From NCBI GenBank assembly GCA_964636895.1, contig CAZWUW010000022.1, positions 1-35,679 of the forward strand: 35,679 bases of DNA, given 5' to 3'. This document shows positions 16,575-24,745 of this stretch, in pieces. The position numbers and the translations under genes are program-made. Under the pieces are notes generated by a model. That model saw only the letters and a list, made by a program, of their open reading frames with translations. It had not been told where the DNA came from and did not search any database. Source of the stretch: CAZWUW01 sp964636895. Its GTDB lineage: Bacteria; Bacillota; Thermincolia; Thermincolales; CAZWUW01. Position 1 is the stretch's first letter. Each line of letters starts with the position of its first letter.

Positions 16575-16600
16575 GGTGCCGGTTAACCGGCGCCTTTTTT
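16575..16600 (+). terminator. Intrinsic terminator of hppA
   Basis: GGTGCCGG (16575-16582) pairs with CCGGCGCC (16587-16594) around a TTAA loop, followed by TTTTTT. It starts 11 bases after the hppA stop. Confidence 0.92.
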
Positions 16601-16619
16601 CTTTTCTCCAGACATCTAC

Positions 16620-16832
16620 ATGGCCTGGCAGGAAGTAAAAGACTCGGACATACCTGTTGCCGGCGTAAAAGATTGGGTTTACCGGTATCGTGCTTATGAA
16701 GGAGTTTATATTAAGCAGTTAGGTGATTACTGGATTTTTTCTTATGAAAACATGGAGAACGGCCAATCCGGATGTTTGCTGCACCCTATTACAGATATAG
16801 ATACATACATACATACAGATAAATGCAGATAA
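16620..16832 (+). CDS. Doubtful small protein, 70 residues
   Basis: An open frame between two terminators, reading like a small soluble protein (VYRYRAYEGVYIKQLGDYWI, later GCLLHPITD). No family is recognised. There is no clear ribosome site before ATG 16620 and no promoter between the hppA terminator and the start. The last residues (DTYIHTDKCR) are encoded by simple repeats, so the C-terminus may be a recent extension. A terminator follows the stop. It could be a decaying gene or chance. Confidence 0.35.
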   Translation: MAWQEVKDSDIPVAGVKDWVYRYRAYEGVYIKQLGDYWIFSYENMENGQSGCLLHPITDIDTYIHTDKCR

Positions 16833-16846
16833 ATGCAGATAAACGC
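16801..16846 (+). repeat. Short tandem repeats: (ATAC)x4 and 10-bp x3
   Basis: ATAC is repeated four times at 16801-16816. AGATAAATGC then occurs at 16817 and 16827, with AGATAAACGC at 16837. The last unit supplies part of the following terminator stem. Likely slippage-prone. Confidence 0.85.
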
Positions 16847-16862
16847 ACTATGTGCGTTTTTT
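16841..16862 (+). terminator. Intrinsic terminator before gntR
   Basis: AAACGCAC (16841-16848) and GTGCGTTT (16852-16859) form an eight-pair stem with a TAT loop, followed by a run of T to 16862. Confidence 0.82.
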
Positions 16863-16888
16863 CTTTGTGTTATTGACAAAAATAGAAG

Positions 16889-16917
16889 TTGATGTTCCGG
16901 GAATAATAACATATACT
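16889..16917 (+). promoter_or_regulatory. Promoter of the gntR-ABC operon
   Basis: TTGATG at 16889-16894 and TATACT at 16912-16917 are 17 bases apart. The predicted start falls inside the adjoining inverted repeat, which fits repression by the encoded GntR protein. A TTGACA at 16873 has no matching -10 and is probably not used. Confidence 0.65.
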
Positions 16918-16921
16918 ACAG

Positions 16922-16943
16922 GTGTACTACTGTACTAATACAC
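16922..16943 (+). promoter_or_regulatory. Inverted-repeat operator for the GntR regulator
   Basis: GTGTACTACTG pairs as an imperfect palindrome with TACTAATACAC (8 of 11 positions), over the predicted transcription start. Position and symmetry suggest the binding site of the GntR-family protein whose gene starts 22 bases later. Confidence 0.5.
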
Positions 16944-16965
16944 TGAGCGAGGAGGGGGTGAACTG

Positions 16966-17379
16966 ATGTGGTTTCATATTGATCCTGCGGCGGGAGTGCC
17001 GATTTATATGCAGCTTACTGACCAGGTGAAAAGAGCGGCAGCCAGCGGACTGCTGAAACCGGGGGATCAATTGCCGTCAGTGCGGGAGTTGGCTGTAGAA
17101 CTAACCGTTAACCCTAATACCATTGCTAAAGCTTATCAGGAGTTGGAACGGGAAGGTGTTATTACTACAGTGAGAGGCAGGGGTACTTTTGTGGCGGCAA
17201 AAATAAACCGGCTGCTGCCGGAAGAGAGGCTCAGGGTGCTTCAAGAGGCTATAGATAAGGTGCTGGTAGAAGCGCATCATCTGCAATTTGCCAAAGACGA
17301 GGTGCTGAAAATATTTACTGACTATACTGATAAATGGTTTGCCCCGCTGGCGGGCAATAAAGGTAAGGAGAGGGAGTGA
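16966..17379 (+). CDS. GntR-family transcriptional regulator (YtrA-like)
   Basis: A 137-residue regulator. The N-terminal winged helix (about 10-75) includes PGDQLPSVRELAVELTVNPN and GVITTVRGRGTFVA, typical of GntR. A short C-terminal helical tail replaces an effector domain, as in the YtrA subfamily that controls adjacent ABC transporters. ATG 16966 follows GGAGGGGGTG. The stop overlaps the next start in GTGA. It probably represses this operon, with an unknown inducer. Confidence 0.92.
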   Translation: MWFHIDPAAGVPIYMQLTDQVKRAAASGLLKPGDQLPSVRELAVELTVNPNTIAKAYQELEREGVITTVRGRGTFVAAKINRLLPEERLRVLQEAIDKVLVEAHHLQFAKDEVLKIFTDYTDKWFAPLAGNKGKERE

Positions 17380-18299
17380 CCGATATGCCGGAGCTGGCTA
17401 TTGAAACTATAAATCTGACAAAGCAATATGGCAATCAATCTGCAGTGTATAATTTGCAGCTGGAGGTCCCGCAGGGTAGTGTTTTTGGCTTTCTTGGGCC
17501 TAACGGGGCAGGCAAGACGACCACTATTAAGATGCTGTTAAACCTGCTATATCCTACCTCCGGGGCGGGGAAAATACTAGGCCTGGACATTGTAACCCAA
17601 AGTATGCGGATTCGGGAACGGGTTGGGTATGTTTCTGAAAACCAGGGCATATACCGGTATATGAAGGTAGGAGAAATAATTAACTTCTGCCGGGGATTAT
17701 ATCCCAAATGGGATGAGGCGGTAGTCAAAAAATATCTGGAGCTCTTTGAGCTGCCAACCGGCAAAAAAGTCAAGGAGTTATCCAAGGGGATGAAAACCCA
17801 ACTGGGGTTGACACTCGCTCTTGGTTCCCGGCCTGATTTGCTGATTCTTGACGAACCCACCAGTGGTTTAGACCCAATCAGGACCAAGGAGTTTTTAAGT
17901 GTCATTCTGGAGCAGGTGGTGGATACAGGGCAGACAGTTTTCTTTTCAGCCCATCAACTGCATGAGGTGGAGCGCATAGCCGATCGGATTGGATTGATTG
18001 CCGGCGGCAGGCTGCAGTTTAATAAATCAATGGATGATATTAAACTAAAATGTAAAAAGATTGCCGTTATTTTTCCGGAGGAAAAGCTGCCGCCGGAAGC
18101 GCAGGGTATGCCTGGTATTGTCAAAACGGTCAAACAGGGACGCGGTTTTATGCTTTTTATTGAGGATAATTTGTCTGATATTCTACACCGGCTGCAGCAG
18201 TTTAATCCTGCCGATATGCAGGTTTATAACCAAACACTGGAAGAAGTGTTTGAGAATTATGCCGGGAGGAGTGGGCATGATGAACAGGGTTTTGTTTAG
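17376..18299 (+). CDS. ABC transporter ATP-binding protein
   Basis: A 307-residue ABC ATPase. Walker A GPNGAGKT is at 41-48, the signature is ELSKGMKTQLGL, Walker B is LLILDEPTSGLDP, and the H-loop lies in FSAHQLHEVERI. The C-terminal extension is typical of DrrA/CcmA-like exporters. The GTG 17376 start overlaps the gntR stop; ATG 17385 is an alternative with its own GGGAG site. It energises the permease encoded next, whose start overlaps the end of this gene. The exported substrate is unknown; YtrA-linked systems often respond to cell-wall stress. Confidence 0.93.
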   Translation: MTDMPELAIETINLTKQYGNQSAVYNLQLEVPQGSVFGFLGPNGAGKTTTIKMLLNLLYPTSGAGKILGLDIVTQSMRIRERVGYVSENQGIYRYMKVGEIINFCRGLYPKWDEAVVKKYLELFELPTGKKVKELSKGMKTQLGLTLALGSRPDLLILDEPTSGLDPIRTKEFLSVILEQVVDTGQTVFFSAHQLHEVERIADRIGLIAGGRLQFNKSMDDIKLKCKKIAVIFPEEKLPPEAQGMPGIVKTVKQGRGFMLFIEDNLSDILHRLQQFNPADMQVYNQTLEEVFENYAGRSGHDEQGFV

Positions 18300-19044
18300 A
18301 AAAGAGATGCGTGAGAACCGCTGGAAGTTGATTGGCGGGCTGCTGTATTTTGGTGTTTTAGCTGTTGCGATGGTAATGTTATATGATTTAACTGTCAAAA
18401 TGATGGGCGGGGCGGAAATGCCGGAAGCTATCCGCGCGGATTTACAGGTCCTGATAAAGGATTATGCTTTGTATTTATGGGGCAGTTGGTTTGGCAAAAA
18501 CCTGTTCCAGAGCGGGCTGGTATTTTCTATTATTGTTGGTATGGGAATGGTTTCGGCGGAAGTTTCAAAAGATACCATGGGCTTTTTGCTGGCTCGGCCG
18601 GTGCGGCGCGAAGAGGTATTCGCCACCAAGTATTTTACCGGTGCGCTGATGCTTTTCATTACGGTGCTGGCCACATCGCTTTTGGCCTACTACGTTAGTG
18701 CAGGTATGGGCAAAAACCTGAGCAATCTTACTGTGGGGAAATTCCTGTTAGGAAGCCTGTTAAATTTTACCGGTTTTATGGTGCTGCTTTCTTTGACCAT
18801 ATTGTTTTCTACGTTATTTAATGAAACCCTGAAGGCTGGGGTGGCAGCCGGCGCTGTTAGTGTGCTGGCCGGACTGCCCGGTTGGTTTCCGCAAACGGCG
18901 CAGTGGTCAATATTTCGCTATATGCAGGGGATTGAAGTTATATCGGGTAAAGGTTTCCCCTGGCCGGCCTTTTTGCTGCTGGTGGCAATGTCGGCGGGGT
19001 TGTATTATCTGGGATTAATAAGGTTCTGCAGGCGGGATTTTTAG
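18277..19044 (+). CDS. ABC-2-type membrane permease
   Basis: About 255 residues from ATG 18277 (or 18280), chosen because GGGAGGA ends six bases upstream; the longer frame from 18061 would run through the ATPase gene. Six hydrophobic helices are visible, the first around residues 15-35. MGFLLARPVRREEVFATKY is typical of ABC-2 permeases of the NosY/ABC2_membrane_2 kind. It overlaps the ATPase gene by 23 bases, so the pair is coupled and forms one transporter. Confidence 0.9.
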   Translation: MMNRVLFRKEMRENRWKLIGGLLYFGVLAVAMVMLYDLTVKMMGGAEMPEAIRADLQVLIKDYALYLWGSWFGKNLFQSGLVFSIIVGMGMVSAEVSKDTMGFLLARPVRREEVFATKYFTGALMLFITVLATSLLAYYVSAGMGKNLSNLTVGKFLLGSLLNFTGFMVLLSLTILFSTLFNETLKAGVAAGAVSVLAGLPGWFPQTAQWSIFRYMQGIEVISGKGFPWPAFLLLVAMSAGLYYLGLIRFCRRDF

Positions 19045-19083
19045 CAAGAAGGGATAAAAGAAAAAGGTAAGGGGGAGTGGTTC

Positions 19084-19977
19084 GTGAAGATTTTTAAACC
19101 AACACCGGGCAAAGGTGTAGCCTGGGGAATCGGGGGTATGATTGTTTCTATATTGCCGTTGGCAATAATTATGGGGATTAACCTTGCGGGTAAACCAAAT
19201 TATTCTTTTTTGCTGACCATGGGTATAATTCTGGTGTTGATGACGGCAATGTTTGGGTATTTTACATGGGCGGCCAAAAATATGCAGTATGTATTGACTG
19301 AAAAGGAGCTCATCATTATCTGGGCTTTTAATAGGAAGGTCATTCCGCTGGACAGCATCAGGGGCATTCGCCGCATTTCCGGTACCGGGGCTATGAAGGT
19401 GGTTGGCGCGTCTATGCCGGGTATTCATATCGGTTCTTTTACTGACCCGACCGGCAAAGGTACTGTTAACATGTTTGCCAGCAGATTATGGGGTGAAATT
19501 ATTTTGCTTAAAAGCAAATGGGAAATTATCGGTTTCACTCCGGAAAATCCAGAGCAGTTCCTGGAGGCTTTGGAAGAAGCGGCAGCCCGGCCGCTGGCGG
19601 AATGGGAAATGAGCGCCGATGACGGGGCAGCAGGAGCGGATTATGAAATGTGGCGGGACCGCAGACATTTGTTTATGTTTGGCTTAAATCTGGCCTTGAT
19701 AGCCGGAGCGTTTTTTTGGGTTTATTATATGTCCCAGTCAATGCCCGATAGAGTGCCAATGCATTATAATCTGGCGGGAGAAATAACCCGTTACGGTTCG
19801 CCCAAGGAACACTATTTACTGCCCGGCATTGGATTGGGGACCTTTATTTTTATGAGTGTGATTACGGCAACCGTTAGCAAAAACAACAAGACTTCAGTTT
19901 ATCTTATGGATGCCAGTGCATTGTTTTTAAACCTTCTCTTTTTAGGGATTTTGGTGTCAATCCGCTTTTCATTATAA
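19084..19977 (+). CDS. Membrane protein with bacterial PH-like and DUF1648 domains
   Basis: A 297-residue protein from GTG 19084, preceded by AAGGGGGAG. Two N-terminal helices (about 12-35 and 40-62) are followed by a soluble PH-like region (YVLTEKELIIIWAF, then PLDSIRGIRR). After a further helix near 200 comes the DUF1648 motif MPDRVPMHYNLAGEITRYG, and then two helices at the end. DUF1648 proteins are often near GntR/ABC or SdpI-type immunity genes, but a function cannot be assigned. It lies 39 bases after the permease and probably belongs to the same operon. Confidence 0.8.
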   Translation: MKIFKPTPGKGVAWGIGGMIVSILPLAIIMGINLAGKPNYSFLLTMGIILVLMTAMFGYFTWAAKNMQYVLTEKELIIIWAFNRKVIPLDSIRGIRRISGTGAMKVVGASMPGIHIGSFTDPTGKGTVNMFASRLWGEIILLKSKWEIIGFTPENPEQFLEALEEAAARPLAEWEMSADDGAAGADYEMWRDRRHLFMFGLNLALIAGAFFWVYYMSQSMPDRVPMHYNLAGEITRYGSPKEHYLLPGIGLGTFIFMSVITATVSKNNKTSVYLMDASALFLNLLFLGILVSIRFSL

Positions 19978-19989
19978 AATTCGTTATAG

Positions 19990-20020
19990 GAGTTTAATAA
20001 AAAAAGAGTTTAATAAAAAA
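19990..20020 (+). repeat. Tandem 16-bp direct repeat upstream of secG
   Basis: GAGTTTAATAAAAAA occurs at 19990 and 20006 with a period of 16 bases. It ends directly at the -35 element of the secG promoter, so it may act as an AT-rich UP-like element. Confidence 0.75.
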
Positions 20021-20049
20021 TTGCCTCTTATTCCGGATTGTGTTACACT
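20021..20049 (+). promoter_or_regulatory. Promoter of secG
   Basis: TTGCCT at 20021-20026 and TACACT at 20044-20049 are 17 bases apart, with TGT before the -10. Confidence 0.6.
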
Positions 20050-20114
20050 ATTAGGTAGGATAAATTTTGGTTGGCAATAATATGTCTTGTAGGTAGTTCC
20101 GGGAGGTGAATAAT

Positions 20115-20339
20115 TTGCGTATTGCTATTATTGTGCTGCACACGGTTCTGGCGTTGGGGATTATCGTAACCATCCTGCTCCAGTCAGGAAAAAGCGCCGG
20201 CTTATCCGGGGTTATTGCCGGCGGTGCGGAATCTTTTTTTGGCAAGAAAAAGGGGATGGACCAACTGCTGGGCAAGCTTGCCGCCGTATTTGCCATCGGT
20301 TTTTTGGTTACCTCTCTGTTATTGAGTATAGTGAAGTAG
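20115..20339 (+). CDS. secG: Preprotein translocase subunit SecG
   Basis: A 74-residue protein with two membrane helices (about 3-22 and 52-72). The conserved loop LLQSGKSAGLSGVIAGGAES lies between them. SecG joins SecY and SecE in the protein-export channel. TTG 20115 is preferred to the in-frame GTG 20106 because GGGAGGTGA overlaps the GTG and sits about six bases before the TTG. It has its own promoter and terminator. The order secG-(unknown)-rnr-smpB-ssrA resembles the common Firmicute secG-rnr-smpB-ssrA arrangement. Confidence 0.95.
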   Translation: MRIAIIVLHTVLALGIIVTILLQSGKSAGLSGVIAGGAESFFGKKKGMDQLLGKLAAVFAIGFLVTSLLLSIVK

Positions 20340-20345
20340 CTAATG

Positions 20346-20374
20346 AGCGCCGGACTGCCGGCGCTTTTGTTTTT
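20346..20374 (+). terminator. Intrinsic terminator of secG
   Basis: AGCGCCGG (20346-20353) pairs with CCGGCGCT (20358-20365) around ACTG, followed by TTTGTTTTT. Confidence 0.9.
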
Positions 20375-20446
20375 GTTAAGCGCTGGACGGCAGAGTGGCT
20401 ATTGCTTATAATTAATAGTAGAATGCAAGCGGAACGGAGGACTTTT

Positions 20447-20836
20447 GTGGTGATCAAATATTTCCCCAATGAAGAGAGCGTAAAGAAAGCCATGCAGGAT
20501 GATGACCCGTTGCTGATGCTGGTCTCTTTCGACGGGGGTGAAATCCTGCTGTCTCATGTGGACGATGCGGTCGAACATGTGATTTTACTGAGAAAAAAGG
20601 GTTACCGGGAAACGGATATGGACAGATTTTTTCGTATTGTTTTAGACCGGGAAGGTGCTGATTGGACTTTTGTCTGCCCGGAGGGTTATAAATCTATTGA
20701 AAATAAAGATAGAAGGATTGCAATTTTTTTTAAGGACGGGATTGAAATGATTGGCCGGGCACTTAGTGCTGTCGGATATGAGGTGGAAATAAATATTCCT
20801 AAAAGGTATCGGCGTCATTTTAATATGCTGCAGTAA
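20447..20836 (+). CDS. Unrecognised conserved-looking protein, about 129 residues
   Basis: The frame is clearly coding in style, with start GTG 20447 (or GTG 20450) six bases after CGGAGG; the extension to 20402 lacks a ribosome site. It is soluble, with no signal or membrane segment. It shows VIKYFPNEESVKKAMQDDD, GGEILLSHVDDAVEHVILLR, an acidic middle and a basic C-terminus (IPKRYRRHF). I do not recognise a family. It lies alone between the secG terminator and the acyl-CoA ligase promoter, so context says little. Confidence 0.75.
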   Translation: MVIKYFPNEESVKKAMQDDDPLLMLVSFDGGEILLSHVDDAVEHVILLRKKGYRETDMDRFFRIVLDREGADWTFVCPEGYKSIENKDRRIAIFFKDGIEMIGRALSAVGYEVEINIPKRYRRHFNMLQ

Positions 20837-20861
20837 ATATTATAAGGCGGCGCAGGGAACA

Positions 20862-20891
20862 TAGACAGCTTTTATTTTCCTGTGGTAAAAT
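20862..20891 (+). promoter_or_regulatory. Candidate promoter of the acyl-CoA ligase gene
   Basis: TAGACA at 20862-20867 and TAAAAT at 20886-20891 are 18 bases apart, with a TGG extended element. The -10 lies about 30 bases before the start codon. Confidence 0.5.
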
Positions 20892-20924
20892 AAAACAGAC
20901 ACCATTTTAAGGGAGGTATTATGG

Positions 20925-22433
20925 ATGTTATTGGGAGAGATAATGACCAGAGGGAAAGACCTATACCCGGATAAAATTGCTTTGTATTATAAGGATTTGA
21001 CCTGGACGTATGCCGAATTGGAAAGTCAGACCAATCAGGTGGCCCGCGGGCTGCAGCAGCTGGGGATAAAAAAGGGCGACCGGGTGGGTCTGTTGCACAT
21101 TAACAGTCCGTATTTTATTATCAGTTATTTTGCGGTTGCAAAATTAGGGGCGGTCGTTGTCCCGATTAATGTAATGTTTAAAGGTGAAGAAATTACATAC
21201 TTAATGAGGGATGCCCAGGCAATGGCCATGATAGTCGGTGTCAATTTTGTGCCGCTGATCAGGCAAATCCGTTCCGGACTGGATACAGTGCAAAACATTG
21301 TGCTGGTTGATATGGATGGGCCGGTCGAGGATTCTTCTTTTGTATCCTTTGCCGGATTTCTCACCGGAGAAACTGCCGTGCCCGTGACTGAAGGCATAAC
21401 AGAAGATGACGTGGCTGTTTTCCTATATACATCAGGCACTACCGGTTATCCCAAGGGGGCTATGCTGACCCACCGGAATCTGGTGAGCAATGCGGCAGCT
21501 ACTGCGGAAGCCACAGAAACCACGGAAAAGGATAATACCCTCTGTGTGCTGCCGATGTTTCATTCTTTTGCCTGGACCTGCTGTGTTTCGCTGCAGCTGT
21601 ATACTTGCGGCTCGATAACAATTATGGAAAGTTTCGTGCCACAAACCGTTATAAATACTATAATTAAACAAAAAACCACGATTATTGCTGCGGTCCCAAC
21701 TATGTATGCGGTAATGCTGCAAGTACCGGAAGTCAACCCGGCTGATTTTACCCATATTCGGATCGCCTATTCCGGCGGGGCTTCACTGCCGGTGGAAATA
21801 TTGAACAGAGTAGCTGAGAAGTATGGCATTAAAATTATGGAAGGGTATGGCTTAAGTGAGTGTTCACCAGTTTGTACGGTAAATCCTTATAAGGGGGAAC
21901 GGAAACCGGGTTCCATCGGCATTGCTTTACCAGGCATAGAATTAAAAATAATAGATGATAACGGGGTTGAACTTAAACGTGGTGAGACGGGTGAACTTAT
22001 AGTAAATGGGCCCAACGTTATGAAGGGTTATTTTAATCTGCCGGAAGCTACTGTCGAAACGTTGCGGGATGGCTGGTGCCATACCGGTGATATTGCTTAT
22101 ATGGATGAAGCAGGATATGTATATATTGTCGACCGGAAAAAGGACATTATTTTGGTAGGGGCGCTTAACGTATATCCGCGGGAGATTGAGGAGATTTTGT
22201 ATACTAATCCTAAGGTGGCTGAAGCTGCAGTAATCGGTATGCACGATGAGCTGCGGGGTGAGGCCGTTAAGGCGGTAATTGCCTTGAAACCCGGGGAGAC
22301 AGCTACGGAACGGGAAATCATTAAGTTTTGCCAGGAAAAACTGGCTAACTACAAACTGCCGAAGGTAGTCGAGTTTGTGGAAGCCCTGCCGAAAACCAGC
22401 ACCGGGAAGATATTAAAACGGGCGCTGAAATAG
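20925..22433 (+). CDS. AMP-forming acyl-CoA ligase (long-chain fatty acid type)
   Basis: A 502-residue member of the ANL superfamily, activating a carboxylic acid to acyl-AMP and then acyl-CoA. The AMP-binding P-loop reads YTSGTTGYPKGAMLTH, followed by GYGLSECSP, the hinge YIVDRKKDII, and the catalytic Lys in PKTSTGKILKRAL at the C-terminus. The start is ATG 20925, eight bases after GGGAGG; ATG 20921 is in another frame. Best resemblance is to FadD-like long-chain ligases, but chain length and aromatic versus aliphatic preference cannot be judged. It appears to be a single-gene unit between the promoter and the hairpin before rnr. Confidence 0.88.
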   Translation: MLLGEIMTRGKDLYPDKIALYYKDLTWTYAELESQTNQVARGLQQLGIKKGDRVGLLHINSPYFIISYFAVAKLGAVVVPINVMFKGEEITYLMRDAQAMAMIVGVNFVPLIRQIRSGLDTVQNIVLVDMDGPVEDSSFVSFAGFLTGETAVPVTEGITEDDVAVFLYTSGTTGYPKGAMLTHRNLVSNAAATAEATETTEKDNTLCVLPMFHSFAWTCCVSLQLYTCGSITIMESFVPQTVINTIIKQKTTIIAAVPTMYAVMLQVPEVNPADFTHIRIAYSGGASLPVEILNRVAEKYGIKIMEGYGLSECSPVCTVNPYKGERKPGSIGIALPGIELKIIDDNGVELKRGETGELIVNGPNVMKGYFNLPEATVETLRDGWCHTGDIAYMDEAGYVYIVDRKKDIILVGALNVYPREIEEILYTNPKVAEAAVIGMHDELRGEAVKAVIALKPGETATEREIIKFCQEKLANYKLPKVVEFVEALPKTSTGKILKRALK

Positions 22434-22462
22434 GATTAGGCTTATAGTGACTGTATTGGGCC

Positions 22463-22494
22463 AAAAAAGGGTAGATTATAGGCAATCTACCCTT
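22463..22494. terminator. Perfect 11-bp hairpin with A-tract on its 5' side
   Basis: AAGGGTAGATT (22467-22477) pairs with AATCTACCCTT (22484-22494) around ATAGGC. A six-A run begins at 22463, so the structure is a good terminator for minus-strand transcription and a weaker one for the plus strand, where only TT follows. It may end the ligase transcript or block antisense transcription from rnr. Confidence 0.6.
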
Positions 22495-22519
22495 AAGTAA
22501 TTGAACGGAGATGAAATGC

Positions 22520-24628
22520 ATGGAATTGAATGAAAGGATCCTTGCCTATATGCAAAAAGCTGCATATAAACCCCTGACGGCGGAAGAGTTAATGCGGGAT
22601 ATGGGCGGGGATAATCCGGATGAGTTTTTCAAAGTGCTGTATGGTATGGAGCAGGCCGGCCAGATTATTTGTACCCGGCGGATGCGTTACGGGCTGCCGG
22701 AAAAACTGAACCTGATAGTCGGTAAACTGCAGGGCCATCAGGCCGGATATGGTTTTTTAATCCCAGACCGACCGGGCCGGGAGGACGTGTTTATCGGGGC
22801 TGACAACATGAACGGGGCAATGCACGGGGACCGGGTAATTGCCCGCTTTATCGGGATGACCCGGCGCGGTATGCGGGAAGAAGGGGAAATTATCCGTATA
22901 TTGCAAAGAGGCAGTGAAAAAATCGTGGGCACCTTTGAGCAGGACAAGCAGCATGGATTTGTGGTGCCTGATGAAAAGCGCGTAGCGCAGGATGTTTTTA
23001 TCCTGAAGGGGATGGAGTTGGGGGCCAAAACCGGTGACAAGGTGGTGGTGGAAATCACCCGCTGGCCGGAAAAAAGGCGTAATGCCGAAGGCAAAGTGCA
23101 GGAAATAATTGGCCGCAAGGGTGAGCCGGGGATTGATATTGAATCGATTATCTGGAAATTCAGTTTGCCCCGGGAATTTCCCGGGGATGTACAGCAGGAG
23201 GTTAAAAAAATTGGTGCGGAAGTGGCAGCCGCGGATATAGCAGGTCGGGAAGATCTGCGTGATTTGCTGATGGTGACCATTGACGGGGAAGATGCCCAGG
23301 ACCTGGATGATGCCGTAAGCCTGGAAACACTGTCAAATGGCAATTATCTGCTGGGTGTACATATTGCTGATGTCAGCCATTATGTAACTTATGGCAGCGC
23401 GCTGGATAAGGAAGCCTATCAGCGGGCTACCAGCGTTTATTTGGTAGACCGGGCCATTCCTATGCTGCCTAAGGAGCTATCCAATGGGATTTGCAGCTTA
23501 AACCCGCGCGTGGACCGGCTGACTCAGTCGGTTTTTATGGAAATTGATGCTGATGGAAAAGTGCTTAATAACCGGGTGGCGGAGACCGTGATTAAAACCA
23601 GTGAGCGGATGACTTATAACAATGTCAAAAAAATTCTGGTGGATCAGGACCCGGAACTCAGACAGCGTTATGATTATCTGCTGGCAACCTTTGAAAATAT
23701 GGAAAAGCTTTGTTTGATTCTCAGAAAGCGCCGTTTGGACCGGGGAGCGATAGACTTTGATTTTCCGGAAGTCAAGGTAAAACTTGATGAACAGGGACGG
23801 CCGGTGGCCATTGTTAAACAGGAACGGACTATTGCCGACCAGATCATTGAGGAGTTTATGCTGGTGGCTAATGAAACCGTGGCCGAGCGCTATTTTTGGC
23901 TGGAAGTGCCGTTTCTGTACCGGGTGCATGAGGAGCCGGATGAAGAAAAGCTAACAAATTTGAATATTTTCCTGGCTAATTTTGGTCTGGGCATCAAGGG
24001 GATGAAGAAAATTCGCCCTCGCGCCCTCCAGGATATTGTTAACCGGGTTAATGGGCGGCCCGAGCAGCGGGTGGTAAATACAATTTTGCTGCGGTCCATG
24101 AAGCAGGCCAAATACAGTGAGGAAAACCTGGGGCATTTTGGCCTGGCGGCCAAGTTCTATACTCATTTTACTTCACCTATCAGGCGTTACCCGGATCTGG
24201 TCATTCACCGGATTATGAAAGAGATTATCCGGCAAGGCAGCCTTAGTGATAAACGCCGGGCCAAACTGGTTAAGTTTTTGCCTGATGCGGCGGTTCAGTC
24301 GTCGGAGCGGGAAAGACTGGCAATGGAAGCCGAGCGGGACAGTGTAGACCTGAAAAAGGTTGAGTTTATGCAGGACAAGGTGGGACAGGAATTTGACGCT
24401 ATTATTTCCAGCGTCACTCCTTTTGGCATGTTTGTGGAACTGGATAATCTGGTGGAAGGGTTGATTCATGTTACCACTATGCATGACGATTTTTATGAGT
24501 TTGTGGAAAATCAGCATAGCCTGGTGGGGCGGCATACCCGCCAGATTTTTCGCATCGGCCAGCAGGTCCGGGTAGAACTCGTGCGGGTGAATATTGATGA
24601 GCGGCAATTGGATTTTGAGTTGTTGTAG
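22520..24628 (+). CDS. rnr: Ribonuclease R
   Basis: A 702-residue 3'-5' exoribonuclease. Domains in order: an N-terminal winged helix (about 1-65), two cold-shock OB folds (GYGFLIPDRPGREDVFI near 75 and KQHGFVVPDEKRVAQDVFI near 145), the RNB catalytic domain with the metal-binding DAQDLDDAVSLE near 260, and a C-terminal S1 domain (FDAIISSVTPFGMFVELDNL). ATG 22520 is chosen because ACGGAG ends nine bases upstream and touches ATG 22511. RNase R degrades structured RNA and acts with tmRNA-SmpB in removing faulty mRNAs; both partners follow. Confidence 0.97.
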   Translation: MELNERILAYMQKAAYKPLTAEELMRDMGGDNPDEFFKVLYGMEQAGQIICTRRMRYGLPEKLNLIVGKLQGHQAGYGFLIPDRPGREDVFIGADNMNGAMHGDRVIARFIGMTRRGMREEGEIIRILQRGSEKIVGTFEQDKQHGFVVPDEKRVAQDVFILKGMELGAKTGDKVVVEITRWPEKRRNAEGKVQEIIGRKGEPGIDIESIIWKFSLPREFPGDVQQEVKKIGAEVAAADIAGREDLRDLLMVTIDGEDAQDLDDAVSLETLSNGNYLLGVHIADVSHYVTYGSALDKEAYQRATSVYLVDRAIPMLPKELSNGICSLNPRVDRLTQSVFMEIDADGKVLNNRVAETVIKTSERMTYNNVKKILVDQDPELRQRYDYLLATFENMEKLCLILRKRRLDRGAIDFDFPEVKVKLDEQGRPVAIVKQERTIADQIIEEFMLVANETVAERYFWLEVPFLYRVHEEPDEEKLTNLNIFLANFGLGIKGMKKIRPRALQDIVNRVNGRPEQRVVNTILLRSMKQAKYSEENLGHFGLAAKFYTHFTSPIRRYPDLVIHRIMKEIIRQGSLSDKRRAKLVKFLPDAAVQSSERERLAMEAERDSVDLKKVEFMQDKVGQEFDAIISSVTPFGMFVELDNLVEGLIHVTTMHDDFYEFVENQHSLVGRHTRQIFRIGQQVRVELVRVNIDERQLDFELL

Positions 24629-24683
24629 CAAAGCTGGTCGATATTTGGTTACGAAACAGGCTGCGACCTGGATAATGTTCCCC

Positions 24684-24711
24684 TTGACAAGTGAATGCTA
24701 TATGTTATAAT
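24684..24711 (+). promoter_or_regulatory. Strong promoter of smpB-ssrA
   Basis: TTGACA at 24684-24689 and TATAAT at 24706-24711 with a 16-base spacer and a TGT extended element. Both hexamers match consensus. No separate good promoter is seen in the 29 bases between smpB and ssrA, so this one probably drives both. Confidence 0.85.
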
Positions 24712-24745
24712 GTTTTAGCACAATATCGGCGGAGGGTGAGAGTCA

